Assembly (NCBI RefSeq): GCF_022012305.1
Contig: NZ_JAKLTM010000004.1
Location: 558,001-622,000, forward strand
DNA length: 64,000 nucleotides
Direction of reading: 5' to 3'
Source: Ramlibacter paludis
GTDB lineage: Bacteria; Pseudomonadota; Gammaproteobacteria; Burkholderiales; Burkholderiaceae_C
Shown here: in pieces, positions 36,514 to 44,616 of the stretch
Numbering within the stretch: the first letter of the stretch is position 1
Layout of the letters: each line of letters starts with the position of its first letter
Notes under the pieces: generated by a model
Database searches by the model: none
What the model was told of the DNA's origin: nothing
The model's input: only the letters and a program-made list of their open reading frames with translations
Position numbers and translations under genes: made by a program

Positions 36514-37029
36514 TCAATCCATCGGCAGCACCGACGGGAAGTGATGGACGGTCGGCTGCGGCACCGGCCTTTCGTCCAGCCGGCTGCCGAAGTCGACCAG
36601 GTCCGCCGTCGCCGTGCCGTCCTCGATCCCGCCCGCCGTGAAGGCCCCGGCGCGGATCAGGCCATGCCCGAGGATGTGGGACAGCTCGCGGAACACGTTG
36701 GGGGCGCCGCCCGAATTCATCGTGCAGATCACGCCGGCCCGGGGCAGCTTCTCCCGGTACTGCGTGGCAAAGGTGCGCATCGGGCCGGCCAGCCGGTACG
36801 CCCAGACGGGCGTCATCAGGACGACGTTGCGGAACCGGCCCGGATCCGGGCCTTCATAGCGGATGGGCGGATGCCTGCGCAGCAGGGAGTCGAACACGCA
36901 GCGCCAGGTGGCGCGGGGCTCCACATCGGTGACCTCGCCCAGGGCGAAGTCGTGCTGGGACGCCAGCAGGCGCGCCGCGCGCCGGGTGACGCCGGTGTAC
37001 GAATAGAAGACGACCAGGGTGCTGTCCAT
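36514..37029 (-). CDS. Flavodoxin-family protein
   Basis: This 171-residue protein has a flavodoxin-like alpha/beta fold: the FMN-phosphate loop FYSYTGVTRR at the N-terminus, VVLMTPVWAYRLAGPM in the middle, then VICTMNSGGAP at the flavin-ring loop. It could donate electrons in low-potential chemistry or act as an NAD(P)H-dependent quinone reductase; the partner is unknown. It precedes the universal stress protein gene. An FNR-like box lies 54-67 bp upstream of the ATG. Confidence 0.88.
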   Translation of the reverse strand: MDSTLVVFYSYTGVTRRAARLLASQHDFALGEVTDVEPRATWRCVFDSLLRRHPPIRYEGPDPGRFRNVVLMTPVWAYRLAGPMRTFATQYREKLPRAGVICTMNSGGAPNVFRELSHILGHGLIRAGAFTAGGIEDGTATADLVDFGSRLDERPVPQPTVHHFPSVLPMD

Positions 37030-37082
37030 GTGCGTTCTCCTCAGCCTGTCGATGCAGTCTGGAGGAAAACGCCGGCGCCGGT

Positions 37083-37096
37083 TTGCGCCAGGTCAA
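37083..37096 (-). promoter_or_regulatory. FNR/Anr-like box upstream of flavodoxin/universal stress operon
   Basis: On the minus strand the site reads TTGACCTGGCGCAA, 7 of 10 against the consensus and sharing TTGACCTG with the 30039 and 33177 sites. The -10 candidate CAGACT (37061-37056) is identical to that of ligA and gives a box centre near -41. Confidence 0.6.
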
Positions 37097-37109
37097 GGAC
37101 AGCGTGCGG

Positions 37110-37880
37110 TCAGCCGATGGGGACGTCGAACGAGCCGAACTGCTGCTGCGGCGTGCGCGTCTCGGGCAGCACGTAGACGTAGGCGCCGTACTTGCGCACG
37201 GTCGGCCAGACGACGCTGCTGTAGAACTTGGGCGGCACGTTGATGCAGCCGTTGGAGATCTTGTTGTCCTCGGGATCGGGCGTGGCCATGCGGTCGCCGC
37301 GGCGTTCGGCGGCCGACACGCTGTGCATGCTGTGCATGGACAGGGAATTCTTGTAGTCGATCCAGATGATGTTGGCGCCGTGGTTGTTCTTGCCCGGCTG
37401 CGCCAGGAACTTGCCGGCGGGCGTGTTCTTCTCTTCTTCCTTCAGCTTGGAGATCGGCTTGTTGCCCACGGGGTGGACGGCATCGCCGGGCGCCAGGCCG
37501 AGCAAGACCGGCGAGGTGCTGTTCGAGACCAGCTTGCCCTTGGGGTCGAACACGTAGACCTGCGCGGACTTCTTGTCGACGAGCACGAAGGCCCGGTTGC
37601 CGGCGTTGTGCGTGTACGAAACCCAGTTGGCCACGTGCTTCACGTCGGCCGACGGGGTGACGGCGCCGAAGTCGGCCAGCGGGCCGGGTTTCTGGGGCTT
37701 GGCGGCGGCCTTGGCCGCCGGCTGGGGCTTCTTCGCGGAGGTCTTCTTGGCGCTGGCCTTGGCGGCCTTGGCAGGCGCGGCGGGCTTGTCCGCCTTGGCT
37801 GCGGCTTCGGGGGTGGCGGCGAAGGACGGCGCCGCCAGGGCGGCCGCCAGCAAGGCCGGAACGAGGAAAGTCGTCTTCAT
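37110..37880 (-). CDS. L,D-transpeptidase (YkuD family)
   Basis: This 256-residue secreted enzyme forms 3-3 peptidoglycan cross-links or attaches outer-membrane proteins to murein. It has a signal peptide (1-21), an Ala/Lys-rich linker (about 22-65) likely to lie along the cell wall, and a YkuD catalytic domain (about 85-245) with His in SMHSMHSV and the nucleophile Cys in SNGCINVPP. The Lys-rich linker is of the histone-like type (AKKTSAKK). A single-gene unit on the minus strand, divergent from a small membrane gene across about 200 bp. Confidence 0.93.
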   Translation of the reverse strand: MKTTFLVPALLAAALAAPSFAATPEAAAKADKPAAPAKAAKASAKKTSAKKPQPAAKAAAKPQKPGPLADFGAVTPSADVKHVANWVSYTHNAGNRAFVLVDKKSAQVYVFDPKGKLVSNSTSPVLLGLAPGDAVHPVGNKPISKLKEEEKNTPAGKFLAQPGKNNHGANIIWIDYKNSLSMHSMHSVSAAERRGDRMATPDPEDNKISNGCINVPPKFYSSVVWPTVRKYGAYVYVLPETRTPQQQFGSFDVPIG

Positions 37881-37976
37881 GCACCGACCTTAAGGGCCCG
37901 GCCGGCCGCCCGGGTGCGACCACGGCGGCAGCGCTTGTAGGAGGGCCGCGTCCCGCTTCCCCCGCGATTTTCGACG

Positions 37977-38005
37977 GTTCGTCGCGCCGCCCTGCAGTTC
38001 GTCGC
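37977..38005. promoter_or_regulatory. Two 9-bp direct repeats in the divergent intergenic gap
   Basis: GTTCGTCGC occurs at 37977-37985 and 37997-38005, 20 bp start to start, in the approximately 200-bp gap between the L,D-transpeptidase and the small membrane gene at 38083. Same-face 9-bp direct repeats of this spacing are typical of dimeric response regulators such as LytTR proteins (one is encoded at 55268). No gene lies in the gap. Confidence 0.4.
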
Positions 38006-38082
38006 ACTCCGCTCGCGGCCCGGCGGCCCCGTCCCTAAAGTCCACCCCATCGCGCCACGACCGGCGCAACAGGAGAGAGAAG

Positions 38083-38340
38083 ATGACCACCACGACCGCC
38101 GCCACCACCCGCCAACCCGCCCTGCAGCCGCAGTTGTCCGCCATCGCCCGTTTCGGCACCGCCGTCACCGTGGCCGCCCTCCTGGCGAGCGCCTGGGTGC
38201 TTGCGGAGAGCGCCAGCCACCAGGCCGTGCGCAGCGCCGCGGCCGCCTTCTCGGGCGAGTCGCAGCAAGCCGGCGCCGCGCCGGTCCTACGCGCCGCCGC
38301 CGCCCAGGCCCACATCCAGCGCGGCCGCACCGGCGCATAA
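38083..38340 (+). CDS. Small membrane/secreted hypothetical protein (85 aa)
   Basis: This 85-residue protein has a Thr-rich N-terminus, one hydrophobic segment (FGTAVTVAALLASAWVLA, about 24-41) and an Ala-rich helical tail. It follows an excellent ribosome site (GGAGAGAGAAG before ATG). I recognise no family. It is 7 bp upstream of the gene at 38348, so the two are probably one operon. Confidence 0.7.
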   Translation: MTTTTAATTRQPALQPQLSAIARFGTAVTVAALLASAWVLAESASHQAVRSAAAAFSGESQQAGAAPVLRAAAAQAHIQRGRTGA

Positions 38341-38347
38341 AGGCCGG

Positions 38348-39004
38348 ATGCGCTCCGCGCTCGATTTCAGTTCCTGGCACTCGCTGCTCACCACCCTGCT
38401 CGGCCTGGCGGTCGTGACGCTGATCATGGTCGGCGTCCGGCTGCTGGTGATGCAGACGGTGCAGCGCCGGCGCGAACGCGAGAACCGGCAGATCAACGAG
38501 CGCCTGCGCACGCTCATCGCCGCCTACAAGACGCTCGGCGGCTCCTTCACCGGCAACCTGTCGGTCGACCCCAGCCACCTGAAGGACCTGGCCACGCCCG
38601 CGGCCGGCTCCGAGCGGCGCCGCCGCATCCGCGACGCGGTCGAAGCCGCCCTCTCCGACATCATCCTGCTGGGCACCGCGGACCAGGTGCGGCTGGCGGT
38701 TGCGGCGGCCAACGACCTAGTCGCCGGGCGCCACGTGGAAACCGGTGAGCTGGTGGTGGCCTTGCGCGAGTTCATCCGTGAAGCGCTGGACCTCGAACCG
38801 GTGGCCGGACTGGCCGTGCCGCGGCAGGGCCCTGCGCGCATCGCAGCGGGCGGCGCGCGCGGCGGCGTCCGCGCTTCAGGCGCGGAAGGCCGCAACGGCG
38901 GCGGTGGACGCGCCGGAGGTGGCGGAGGCGGCAGTTCCGGGCTGGGCGGCGGGATGGCGGTCGGCGGCCTCGGCATGGCCGCCCACCACGACGCCGATCA
39001 ATAA
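38348..39004 (+). CDS. Single-pass membrane protein of unknown function with Gly-rich tail
   Basis: This 218-residue protein has one membrane helix (about 10-35, LLTTLLGLAVVTLIMVGVRL in part), a long basic/coiled helix (QRRRERENRQINERL), a middle domain (about 50-155) predicted helical with DAVEAALSDIILLGTADQV, and a 60-residue Gly/Ala-rich low-complexity tail. Topology suggests N-terminus outside and a cytoplasmic domain. No family recognised. The convergent gene at 39009 ends 4 bp away. Confidence 0.72.
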   Translation: MRSALDFSSWHSLLTTLLGLAVVTLIMVGVRLLVMQTVQRRRERENRQINERLRTLIAAYKTLGGSFTGNLSVDPSHLKDLATPAAGSERRRRIRDAVEAALSDIILLGTADQVRLAVAAANDLVAGRHVETGELVVALREFIREALDLEPVAGLAVPRQGPARIAAGGARGGVRASGAEGRNGGGGRAGGGGGGSSGLGGGMAVGGLGMAAHHDADQ

Positions 39005-39008
39005 GCGC

Positions 39009-39185
39009 CTACTCTTTCGGCGTCTTCGGTTCCTTGGGATCGGCCGCCAGTTCCTTGCGGCCCTCGCGCGCCAGCCGCGCCGTTTCCTCCAGCACCTTGT
39101 CTTCGGAAGCCGCGGGGATCGGTTCGTCCTCGCGCAACTTGGGGTCGTTCTCCGCTTCCTGGCTGCGCTGGTTTTCGGTCGGCAT
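39009..39185 (-). CDS. Small acidic, disordered hypothetical protein (58 aa)
   Basis: This 58-residue very hydrophilic protein is rich in Glu, Lys, Asp and Pro with no hydrophobic core, probably intrinsically disordered. The ATG at 39185 follows AGGAGA with good spacing. I recognise no family; similar stress-type or hydrophilin-like short proteins exist. It is alone on the minus strand between two plus-strand genes. Confidence 0.65.
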   Translation of the reverse strand: MPTENQRSQEAENDPKLREDEPIPAASEDKVLEETARLAREGRKELAADPKEPKTPKE

Positions 39186-39322
39186 GACTCTTCTCCTGGA
39201 GTGGAGCCCCGATTGTTGGGGTCGCCTGCGCGACGCGCGTAGTCGGGGCCCCTTGCTCGGCGTCGGAGACGGACTACCGCGCGGGTTCACAATGCGGCCA
39301 TCGCCACGGTCGAGGAGAGTCC

Positions 39323-40534
39323 ATGCAGGCCAGGAAGATCGCATTGGGGTTCGTTGCCGTCGTCGCCGTTGCGGCGGCCGCCGGCTGGTTCAGCCTGGAC
39401 AAGGAGACGCGCGGGGTGCTGGCCACGCTGCCGACCAACAAGGACCTGCTGTTCTGGAATCAGGACCAGCGCGACGCCGCCTTCCGCGCGCTCGACCACT
39501 TGACCCTGGTCGCCAAGAACCACGTCGTGCCGGCCGGCCCCGCGCCCTCGCCGCTGCCGCCCGGCCCGCCGCTGGCGCTGCCGGTCGACGTCGACGCCTT
39601 CATGGCCGGCCAGCGCAGCGCCGCCGTGCTGGTCGTGCACGACGGCAAGTTGCGGCTGGAACGCTACGGCCTCGGCTTCGATGCGAGCGGACGCTGGACC
39701 AGCTTCTCGGTGGCCAAGTCCGTCACGTCGATGCTGGTCGGTGCCGCGTTGAAGGACGGCTACATCCGGAGCATGGACGACAAGCTCACCGACTACATCC
39801 CCGAGATGAAGGGATCTGCGTATGAGGTCGTGACCGTTCGCCAGCTGCTGACGATGACCTCCGGCGTGCGCTGGATCGAGAACTACAGCGACCCCACCTC
39901 CGACGTGGCGCGCTTCAACAACCACAAGCCCGAAGACGGCGTGGACGCGCTCGTGAGTTACCTGCGCCAGCTGCCCCGCGCCGCGCCACCGGGCACCCGC
40001 TGGAACTACAGCACCGGCGAAACCAACCTGGTCGGCATCCTCGTCGCGCAGGCCACGAAGAAGCCGCTGGCCACCTACCTCTCGGAAAAGATCTGGGTGC
40101 CCGCGGGCATGGAGCAGCAGGCCACCTGGATCCTGAGCCGCACCGGCAAGGAGATCAGCGGCTGCTGCCTGCAGGCGACGCCGCGCGATTACGCCCGCTT
40201 CGGCCAGTTCGTGCTGGATGGCGCCAAGGTGAACGGGCAGAGCATCGTCCCCGACGGCTGGCTCACCGAGGCGACGACCTCGCGCGTCTCCATCGACCAG
40301 CCGGGCCGCGGCTACGGCTACCAGTGGTGGACCTGGGACGACGGCACCTTCCGCGCCATCGGCATCTTCGGCCAGGGCATCTTCCTCGACCCGAAGCGGC
40401 GCCTGGTGATCGTCACCAACGCCAACTGGGCCGGCGGCGCCCGCGACAGCGAAGCCGCGCGCAAGCGCGACGCGTTCTACAAGGCCGTGCAGAAGGCGGT
40501 GGACGACGAGGCGACGAAAGCGAAGTCCCCGTAG
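39323..40534 (+). CDS. Serine hydrolase, beta-lactamase class C/EstB-like family
   Basis: This 403-residue secreted or membrane-anchored serine hydrolase has an N-terminal hydrophobic segment (5-22). The catalytic domain shows the S-x-x-K motif SVAKS (Ser about 134), the Tyr motif WNYSTGE (about 230) and a late GIFGQGIFL region in the place of the K-T-G triad. The family includes esterases, D-aminopeptidases and class C beta-lactamases, so the substrate is open. The stop codon lies inside a half copy of the REP-like element. The start at 39323 follows GAGGAGAG. Confidence 0.88.
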   Translation: MQARKIALGFVAVVAVAAAAGWFSLDKETRGVLATLPTNKDLLFWNQDQRDAAFRALDHLTLVAKNHVVPAGPAPSPLPPGPPLALPVDVDAFMAGQRSAAVLVVHDGKLRLERYGLGFDASGRWTSFSVAKSVTSMLVGAALKDGYIRSMDDKLTDYIPEMKGSAYEVVTVRQLLTMTSGVRWIENYSDPTSDVARFNNHKPEDGVDALVSYLRQLPRAAPPGTRWNYSTGETNLVGILVAQATKKPLATYLSEKIWVPAGMEQQATWILSRTGKEISGCCLQATPRDYARFGQFVLDGAKVNGQSIVPDGWLTEATTSRVSIDQPGRGYGYQWWTWDDGTFRAIGIFGQGIFLDPKRRLVIVTNANWAGGARDSEAARKRDAFYKAVQKAVDDEATKAKSP

Positions 40535-40544
40535 GCCGTGGTGA
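40531..40544. repeat. Half copy of the REP-like element
   Basis: Gtaggccgtggtga matches 14 bases of the right inner arm of the repeats at 21750 and 46785. It includes the stop codon of the serine hydrolase and is not paired with a left arm here, so it looks like an eroded or partial copy. Confidence 0.6.
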
Positions 40545-40594
40545 CGCAGGAAGCGCGGCGCCCATGAAAAGGGCAATCGGGCCAGAATCGGCCG

Positions 40595-41572
40595 ATGATT
40601 CCGTTGTCCGTCCTCGACCTCGCCCCCATTGCCGAAGGGCAAGACGCTTCCCAATCCTTTCGCAACACCCTTGCACTCGCCCAGCATGCCGAGCGGCTGG
40701 GCTATCGCCGTTACTGGCTGGCCGAACACCACGGCATGCCGGGGATCGCGAGCGCGGCGACCTCGGTGCTGATCGGCCACGTGGCCGGCGGCACGAAGAC
40801 GATTCGCGTGGGCGCGGGCGGCATCATGCTGCCGAACCACTCGCCGCTGGTGATCGCCGAGCAGTTCGGCACGCTCGAGGCCCTGTACCCCGGCCGCATC
40901 GACCTGGGCCTGGGCCGCGCGCCGGGTTCCGACCAGGTGACCGCGCGCGCCTTGCGCCGCACGCTGCAGACCGATCCCGACGAATTCCCGCGCGACGTGG
41001 TGGAGCTGATGGACTTCCTGTCCGACGAGCCGCGCCAGTCCGTGCGCGCCGTGCCGGGCCGCGGCGCCAAGGTGCCGATCTGGATCCTGGGCTCCAGCCT
41101 GTTCGGCGCGCAGCTGGCGGCGATGCTGGGCCTGCCTTATGCCTTTGCTTCGCACTTCGCGCCGCAGCAGATGCTGGAGGCGATCGAGGTCTACCGCGCC
41201 AACTTCAAGCCCTCGGCGCAGCTGGCCAGGCCGTACGTGATGCTGGGCTTCAACGTGATCGCCGCGGACAGCGATGAAGAAGCGGCATTGCTGGCGACGT
41301 CGCTACAGCAGGCCTTCGTCAACCTGCGCAGCGGGCGGCCGGGCAAGCTGCCGCTGCCCAAGCCGGGTTACCTCGAGTCACTGGGGCCGCAGGAGCACGC
41401 GCTGCTGGCGAGCGTGTTGTCGTGTTCGGCGATCGGTTCGCCCGACACCGTGCGGCGCGGGCTGCAGGCTTTCGTGGAGAAGACCGGCGCGGACGAATTG
41501 ATGGTCACGTCGCAGATCCACGACCACGCGGCGCGGATGCGGTCGTACGAGATCGCGGCGTCGGTCGCGTGA
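40595..41572 (+). CDS. LLM-class flavin-dependent oxidoreductase (luciferase-like, YhbW type)
   Basis: This 325-residue TIM-barrel flavin monooxygenase opens [12 protein letters not shown] and carries [41 protein letters not shown] and GLGRAPGSD, the signature set of the YhbW/MsnO8-like alkanal-monooxygenase group using reduced FMN or F420. The substrate is unknown. It sits 60 bp after the serine hydrolase and converges with the enoyl-CoA hydratase operon, 10 bp apart. Confidence 0.92.
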   Translation: MIPLSVLDLAPIAEGQDASQSFRNTLALAQHAERLGYRRYWLAEHHGMPGIASAATSVLIGHVAGGTKTIRVGAGGIMLPNHSPLVIAEQFGTLEALYPGRIDLGLGRAPGSDQVTARALRRTLQTDPDEFPRDVVELMDFLSDEPRQSVRAVPGRGAKVPIWILGSSLFGAQLAAMLGLPYAFASHFAPQQMLEAIEVYRANFKPSAQLARPYVMLGFNVIAADSDEEAALLATSLQQAFVNLRSGRPGKLPLPKPGYLESLGPQEHALLASVLSCSAIGSPDTVRRGLQAFVEKTGADELMVTSQIHDHAARMRSYEIAASVA

Positions 41573-41582
41573 GGTTTCCCGT

Positions 41583-42410
41583 TCAGAACGGGGAATCGGT
41601 CTCGAAGTTCGGCGGCCGCCGGCCGCGCAGCGAGGCAATCCCCTCCTTCACGTCCGGCCCCGCGAACCCCATGAACTCCAGCGCCAGCGAGCTGTCGAAG
41701 CTCGGGCCGGCCATCCGCAGCCAGTTGTTCAGCGCGTACTTGGTCCAGCGGATCGCGGTCTGCGAACCTTTCGCCAGCTTCTCCGCCACCTCGAAGGCGC
41801 GCGGCAAAAGGTCGGCCTCGTCGACCGCCAGCGACACCAGGCCGATGCGCTCGGCCTCCTCGCCCGACACCGCTTCGCACAGCAGCAGGTAGTACTTGGC
41901 CTTGGCCATGCCGCACAGCAGCGGCCAGACGATGGCGGCGTGGTCGCCGGCGGCGACGCCCAGGCGCGTGTGGCCGTCGATGATGCGCGCCGTCTTCGCG
42001 GCGATCGAGACGTCGGCCAGCAAGCCGGCGACCAGTCCGGCGCCGACCGCCGGCCCGTGCATCGCGGACACCACCGGCTTGTTGCAGTTGATGACGCCGT
42101 AGACCAGGTCGCGCGCCTCGCGCCAGACGCGGGCGCGCACGTGGAAGTCGTTCGCCATTTCCTCCACCAGGCCCAGGTCGCCGCCGGCGGAGAAACCCTT
42201 GCCTTCGCCGCGGATGATGGCGACGCGCACCTCCGGGTCCTTGTCGATGTCGGCCCAGATCGTCGACAGCTCGGCGTGCATGCGATGGTCGGCCGTGGAC
42301 AGCTTCTGGTTGGCGCTCTGCGCCGCGCCCATGACGATCTCGAGGATGCCGTGGTCGTGGCGCCGGAGGCTCAGGGCCCGGTAGTTGGCGTAGCGTGCTT
42401 CGTTGCTCAT
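41583..42410 (-). CDS. Enoyl-CoA hydratase/isomerase family protein
   Basis: This 275-residue crotonase-fold protein has the first oxyanion-hole segment [11 protein letters not shown] (near 72) and the second [28 protein letters not shown] (near 110-137, shown in part here as key positions GPAVGAG). The canonical catalytic Glu at the second position is not clearly seen, so it may isomerise or hydrolyse rather than hydrate. The ATG at 42410 overlaps the stop of the upstream serine hydrolase (ATGA). It is the last gene of a four-gene run that starts with the SPFH protein. Confidence 0.88.
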   Translation of the reverse strand: MSNEARYANYRALSLRRHDHGILEIVMGAAQSANQKLSTADHRMHAELSTIWADIDKDPEVRVAIIRGEGKGFSAGGDLGLVEEMANDFHVRARVWREARDLVYGVINCNKPVVSAMHGPAVGAGLVAGLLADVSIAAKTARIIDGHTRLGVAAGDHAAIVWPLLCGMAKAKYYLLLCEAVSGEEAERIGLVSLAVDEADLLPRAFEVAEKLAKGSQTAIRWTKYALNNWLRMAGPSFDSSLALEFMGFAGPDVKEGIASLRGRRPPNFETDSPF

Positions 42411-43423
42411 GGTGTCGTCCGGTTGTTGGAGGCCGTCGCCGATTCTCGGGCACGCGCGGACGCGGCGGCAAACAGGCCGTTGCGCAGCAGCGCGATGGCG
42501 TGGCCGCGCTGCTGGCTGCCTTCGGTGGCCGCTGACGTGATGGCCACGACGAGGTCCAGCGGCGGATACACCCAGGACAGCTGCCCGCCCCAGCCGCTGG
42601 CCATGAAGGTGCGGCGCGGCGCCTCGGTGGGCAGCACCCACCACATGTAGCCATAAGGCATGGAGACGGGCGGGCCGCCGGCGTTCTGCGGGCGCGTCGC
42701 GGCCGCCACGTAGTCGGCCGGCACCAGCTGTTGCCCATCCCACTCGCCGTTGCGCAGGAACAGCTGGCCGAGCTTGGCCAGGTCGATGGTGCGCAGCATC
42801 AAGGTCCGGCCGTAGCCCGGCTCCGCCATCGCCAGCGGCTGCACCAGCTTGCGGCGCGCGTAGTCGGCGATCGGCATGCCGGTGGCCTTCTCGATGACCG
42901 CGGCCAGCACCGGGATGGTGGGGTTGTCGTACGCGAACTGCGCGCCGGGATCGGCCGCGAAGGGACGCGCCCAGGCAAGCGGCGGCTGCATCGGCATCGT
43001 GCGCGGGTCGAAGCCGGACGTCATGGTCAAGAGATGCCGCACGGTGACGGCCGCCGCGCGCGGATCGGCATTGGCGGCGCGCCATTCGGGCACCAGGTCC
43101 AGCACCGGCTGGTCGAGGCTCGCGATGCGGCCCTCGGCCAGCGCGGCGCCCGTCAGCGCCGACAAGGCACTCTTCTGCACCGACTGCACGTCGCGCAGCC
43201 GCTCGCGCTGGCCGTCGCGGTAGTACTCGTAGGCCACGCGGCCGCGCAGCAGCACGACCACGCTTTCGACGTCGGTGAAGCGCTGCGCGAGCTGCGCGTC
43301 GACGGCCGTGAACGCTGCGGCGTCCAGCGCCTTTTCCTCCGCGCTCGACTCGCGCAGCTGCGCATGCGCCTGGGACGCAGCGAGCACGCAGGCCAGGACC
43401 GTGGACAGGCAACGATGCTTCAC
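42407..43423 (-). CDS. Serine hydrolase, class C beta-lactamase-like
   Basis: This 338-residue secreted protein starts at GTG 43423. The signal peptide (1-22) ends SQAHAQ. Catalytic motifs are SVQKS (S-x-x-K, near 80) and FAYDNPT (Y-x-N, near 165), with SGWGGQ near 270 as the C-terminal K-T-G counterpart. Likely periplasmic esterase or peptidase; a true beta-lactamase role is not shown. GTGA overlap with the upstream ribbon-helix-helix gene and ATGA overlap with the hydratase tie all into one operon. Confidence 0.87.
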   Translation of the reverse strand: MKHRCLSTVLACVLAASQAHAQLRESSAEEKALDAAAFTAVDAQLAQRFTDVESVVVLLRGRVAYEYYRDGQRERLRDVQSVQKSALSALTGAALAEGRIASLDQPVLDLVPEWRAANADPRAAAVTVRHLLTMTSGFDPRTMPMQPPLAWARPFAADPGAQFAYDNPTIPVLAAVIEKATGMPIADYARRKLVQPLAMAEPGYGRTLMLRTIDLAKLGQLFLRNGEWDGQQLVPADYVAAATRPQNAGGPPVSMPYGYMWWVLPTEAPRRTFMASGWGGQLSWVYPPLDLVVAITSAATEGSQQRGHAIALLRNGLFAAASARARESATASNNRTTP

Positions 43424-43623
43424 TTGCGGTTCTCCTTCTTCGCTTGCGCCGCCGCGGACGGCAGGCGCCCGCGCTTGACCAGCGCCTCGCGCAGCAGGAA
43501 CTCCACCTGCGCATTCACGCTGCGCAGTTCCTGCGCAGCGAGCCGCTCGACCTCCTCCCACAGGACCGGGTCGATCCGCAGGGGAAAGGCCTTCTTGCCG
43601 GGACTCGCCATCGGACTCGCCAC
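43420..43623 (-). CDS. Arc/MetJ-type ribbon-helix-helix DNA-binding protein
   Basis: This 67-residue protein has the Arc-like core: a beta strand AFPLRID, helix [11 protein letters not shown] and helix [18 protein letters not shown], ending in a Lys-rich tail. Such proteins bind palindromic operators as dimers. The palindrome AGTGATATCACT over the -10 region of this operon is an obvious candidate site. It may be a stand-alone autoregulator, as no toxin partner is present. It lies 7 bp after the SPFH gene. Confidence 0.85.
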   Translation of the reverse strand: MASPMASPGKKAFPLRIDPVLWEEVERLAAQELRSVNAQVEFLLREALVKRGRLPSAAAQAKKENRK

Positions 43624-43630
43624 CCGCGCT

Positions 43631-44527
43631 TCAGGTGTAGAGCGTTCCGGTGTTGATGACCGGCTGGGTCTCGTTCTCCGAGCACAGCACCACGAGCAGG
43701 TTGGACACCATCGCGGCCTTGCGCTCGTCGTCCAGCGTGACGAGGTTGCGTTCCGACAAGCCGTTCAGCGCCGCCTCCACCATGCCGACCGCGCCGGCCA
43801 CGATCTGGTGGCGCGCGCTGACGATGGCCGTGGCCTGTTGCCGGCGCAGCATCACCTGCGCGATCTCGGGCGCGTAGGCCAGGTGCGTGAGCTTGGCGTC
43901 CAGCACCTCGACGCCGGCGCTGGCAAAGCGCTGGTTCAGCTCGGAGCGCAGCGCTTCGGCGACGGCGTCGAGGCCGGCGCGCAGCGTGGTCTCGTCGGGC
44001 GCGAGGTCCTCGCCCGTGTCGTAGGCATAGAGCGTGGCGAGGTGGCGGATGGCCGCTTCGGCCTGGATGCTGACGAAGGCGGTGTAGTCGTCGATCTCGA
44101 AGACGGCCTGCGCGGTGTCGTGCACGCGCCAGACGACGGCGGCACCGATCTCCACCGGGTTGCCGCGCTTGTCGTTCACCTTCAGCCGCGCGGTGTTCAG
44201 GTTGCGCGCGCGCAGCGAGATCTTCTTGCCGGACTGGAAGGGATTGGTCCAGCGCAGGCCCTCGCTGCGGTCGGTGCCCATGTAGCGGCCGAACAGCGTG
44301 AGCACGATGCCTTCGTTGGGCTGCAGCATGTAGAGCCCCGGAATGGCCGCGACGCCGAGGACGATCATCGCGAGGCCCAGCAAGGGCGGGCCCGCGCGGC
44401 CCACCAGGACCAGCAGGCCGAGTCCCAGCAGCACGAGCGAAAGAATGGCGATGCCATAGCCGTTCAGCGAGCGGTAGCGGACCTCCGTGCGCACGGGGCG
44501 GGGCGGGGAAACAGCGTCGTTGGACAT
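43631..44527 (-). CDS. SPFH/Band 7 (stomatin-like) membrane protein
   Basis: This 298-residue protein has two membrane segments (about 25-65, ILSLVLLGLGLLVLVG and LLGLAMIVLGVAAIPGLYM), then an SPFH domain (about 68-245; LQPNEGIVLTLFGRY, KVNDKRGNPVEIGAAVVWRVHD) and a coiled-coil-like helical part with ARHQIVAGAVGMVE. These proteins organise membrane microdomains. It is first in a four-gene operon (SPFH, RHH, serine hydrolase, enoyl-CoA hydratase). The start ATG 44527 is 17 bp from the operator palindrome. Confidence 0.9.
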   Translation of the reverse strand: MSNDAVSPPRPVRTEVRYRSLNGYGIAILSLVLLGLGLLVLVGRAGPPLLGLAMIVLGVAAIPGLYMLQPNEGIVLTLFGRYMGTDRSEGLRWTNPFQSGKKISLRARNLNTARLKVNDKRGNPVEIGAAVVWRVHDTAQAVFEIDDYTAFVSIQAEAAIRHLATLYAYDTGEDLAPDETTLRAGLDAVAEALRSELNQRFASAGVEVLDAKLTHLAYAPEIAQVMLRRQQATAIVSARHQIVAGAVGMVEAALNGLSERNLVTLDDERKAAMVSNLLVVLCSENETQPVINTGTLYT

Positions 44528-44543
44528 GGTCGGCTCCGGTAAA

Positions 44544-44581
44544 AGTGATATCACTCTAATATCGGAATCGCGGCCTGTCAA
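44544..44581 (-). promoter_or_regulatory. Promoter of the SPFH-RHH operon with palindromic operator
   Basis: On the minus strand, -35 TTGACA (44581-44576), a 17-bp spacer and -10 TAGAGT (44558-44553) form a good sigma-70 promoter. The perfect 12-bp palindrome AGTGATATCACT (44544-44555) overlaps the -10 and probable start site, so a dimer bound there would block transcription. The ribbon-helix-helix protein in the operon is the natural candidate. Confidence 0.75.
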
Positions 44582-44616
44582 ACGGCATCGCGGCGGCTGC
44601 GCGGTACAGTGCGGGC

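Noticed and set aside
43420-43623. Toxin-antitoxin pair from the ribbon-helix-helix gene
   Set aside because: The neighbours are a serine hydrolase and an SPFH protein, not a small toxin; only the DNA-binding part is supported.
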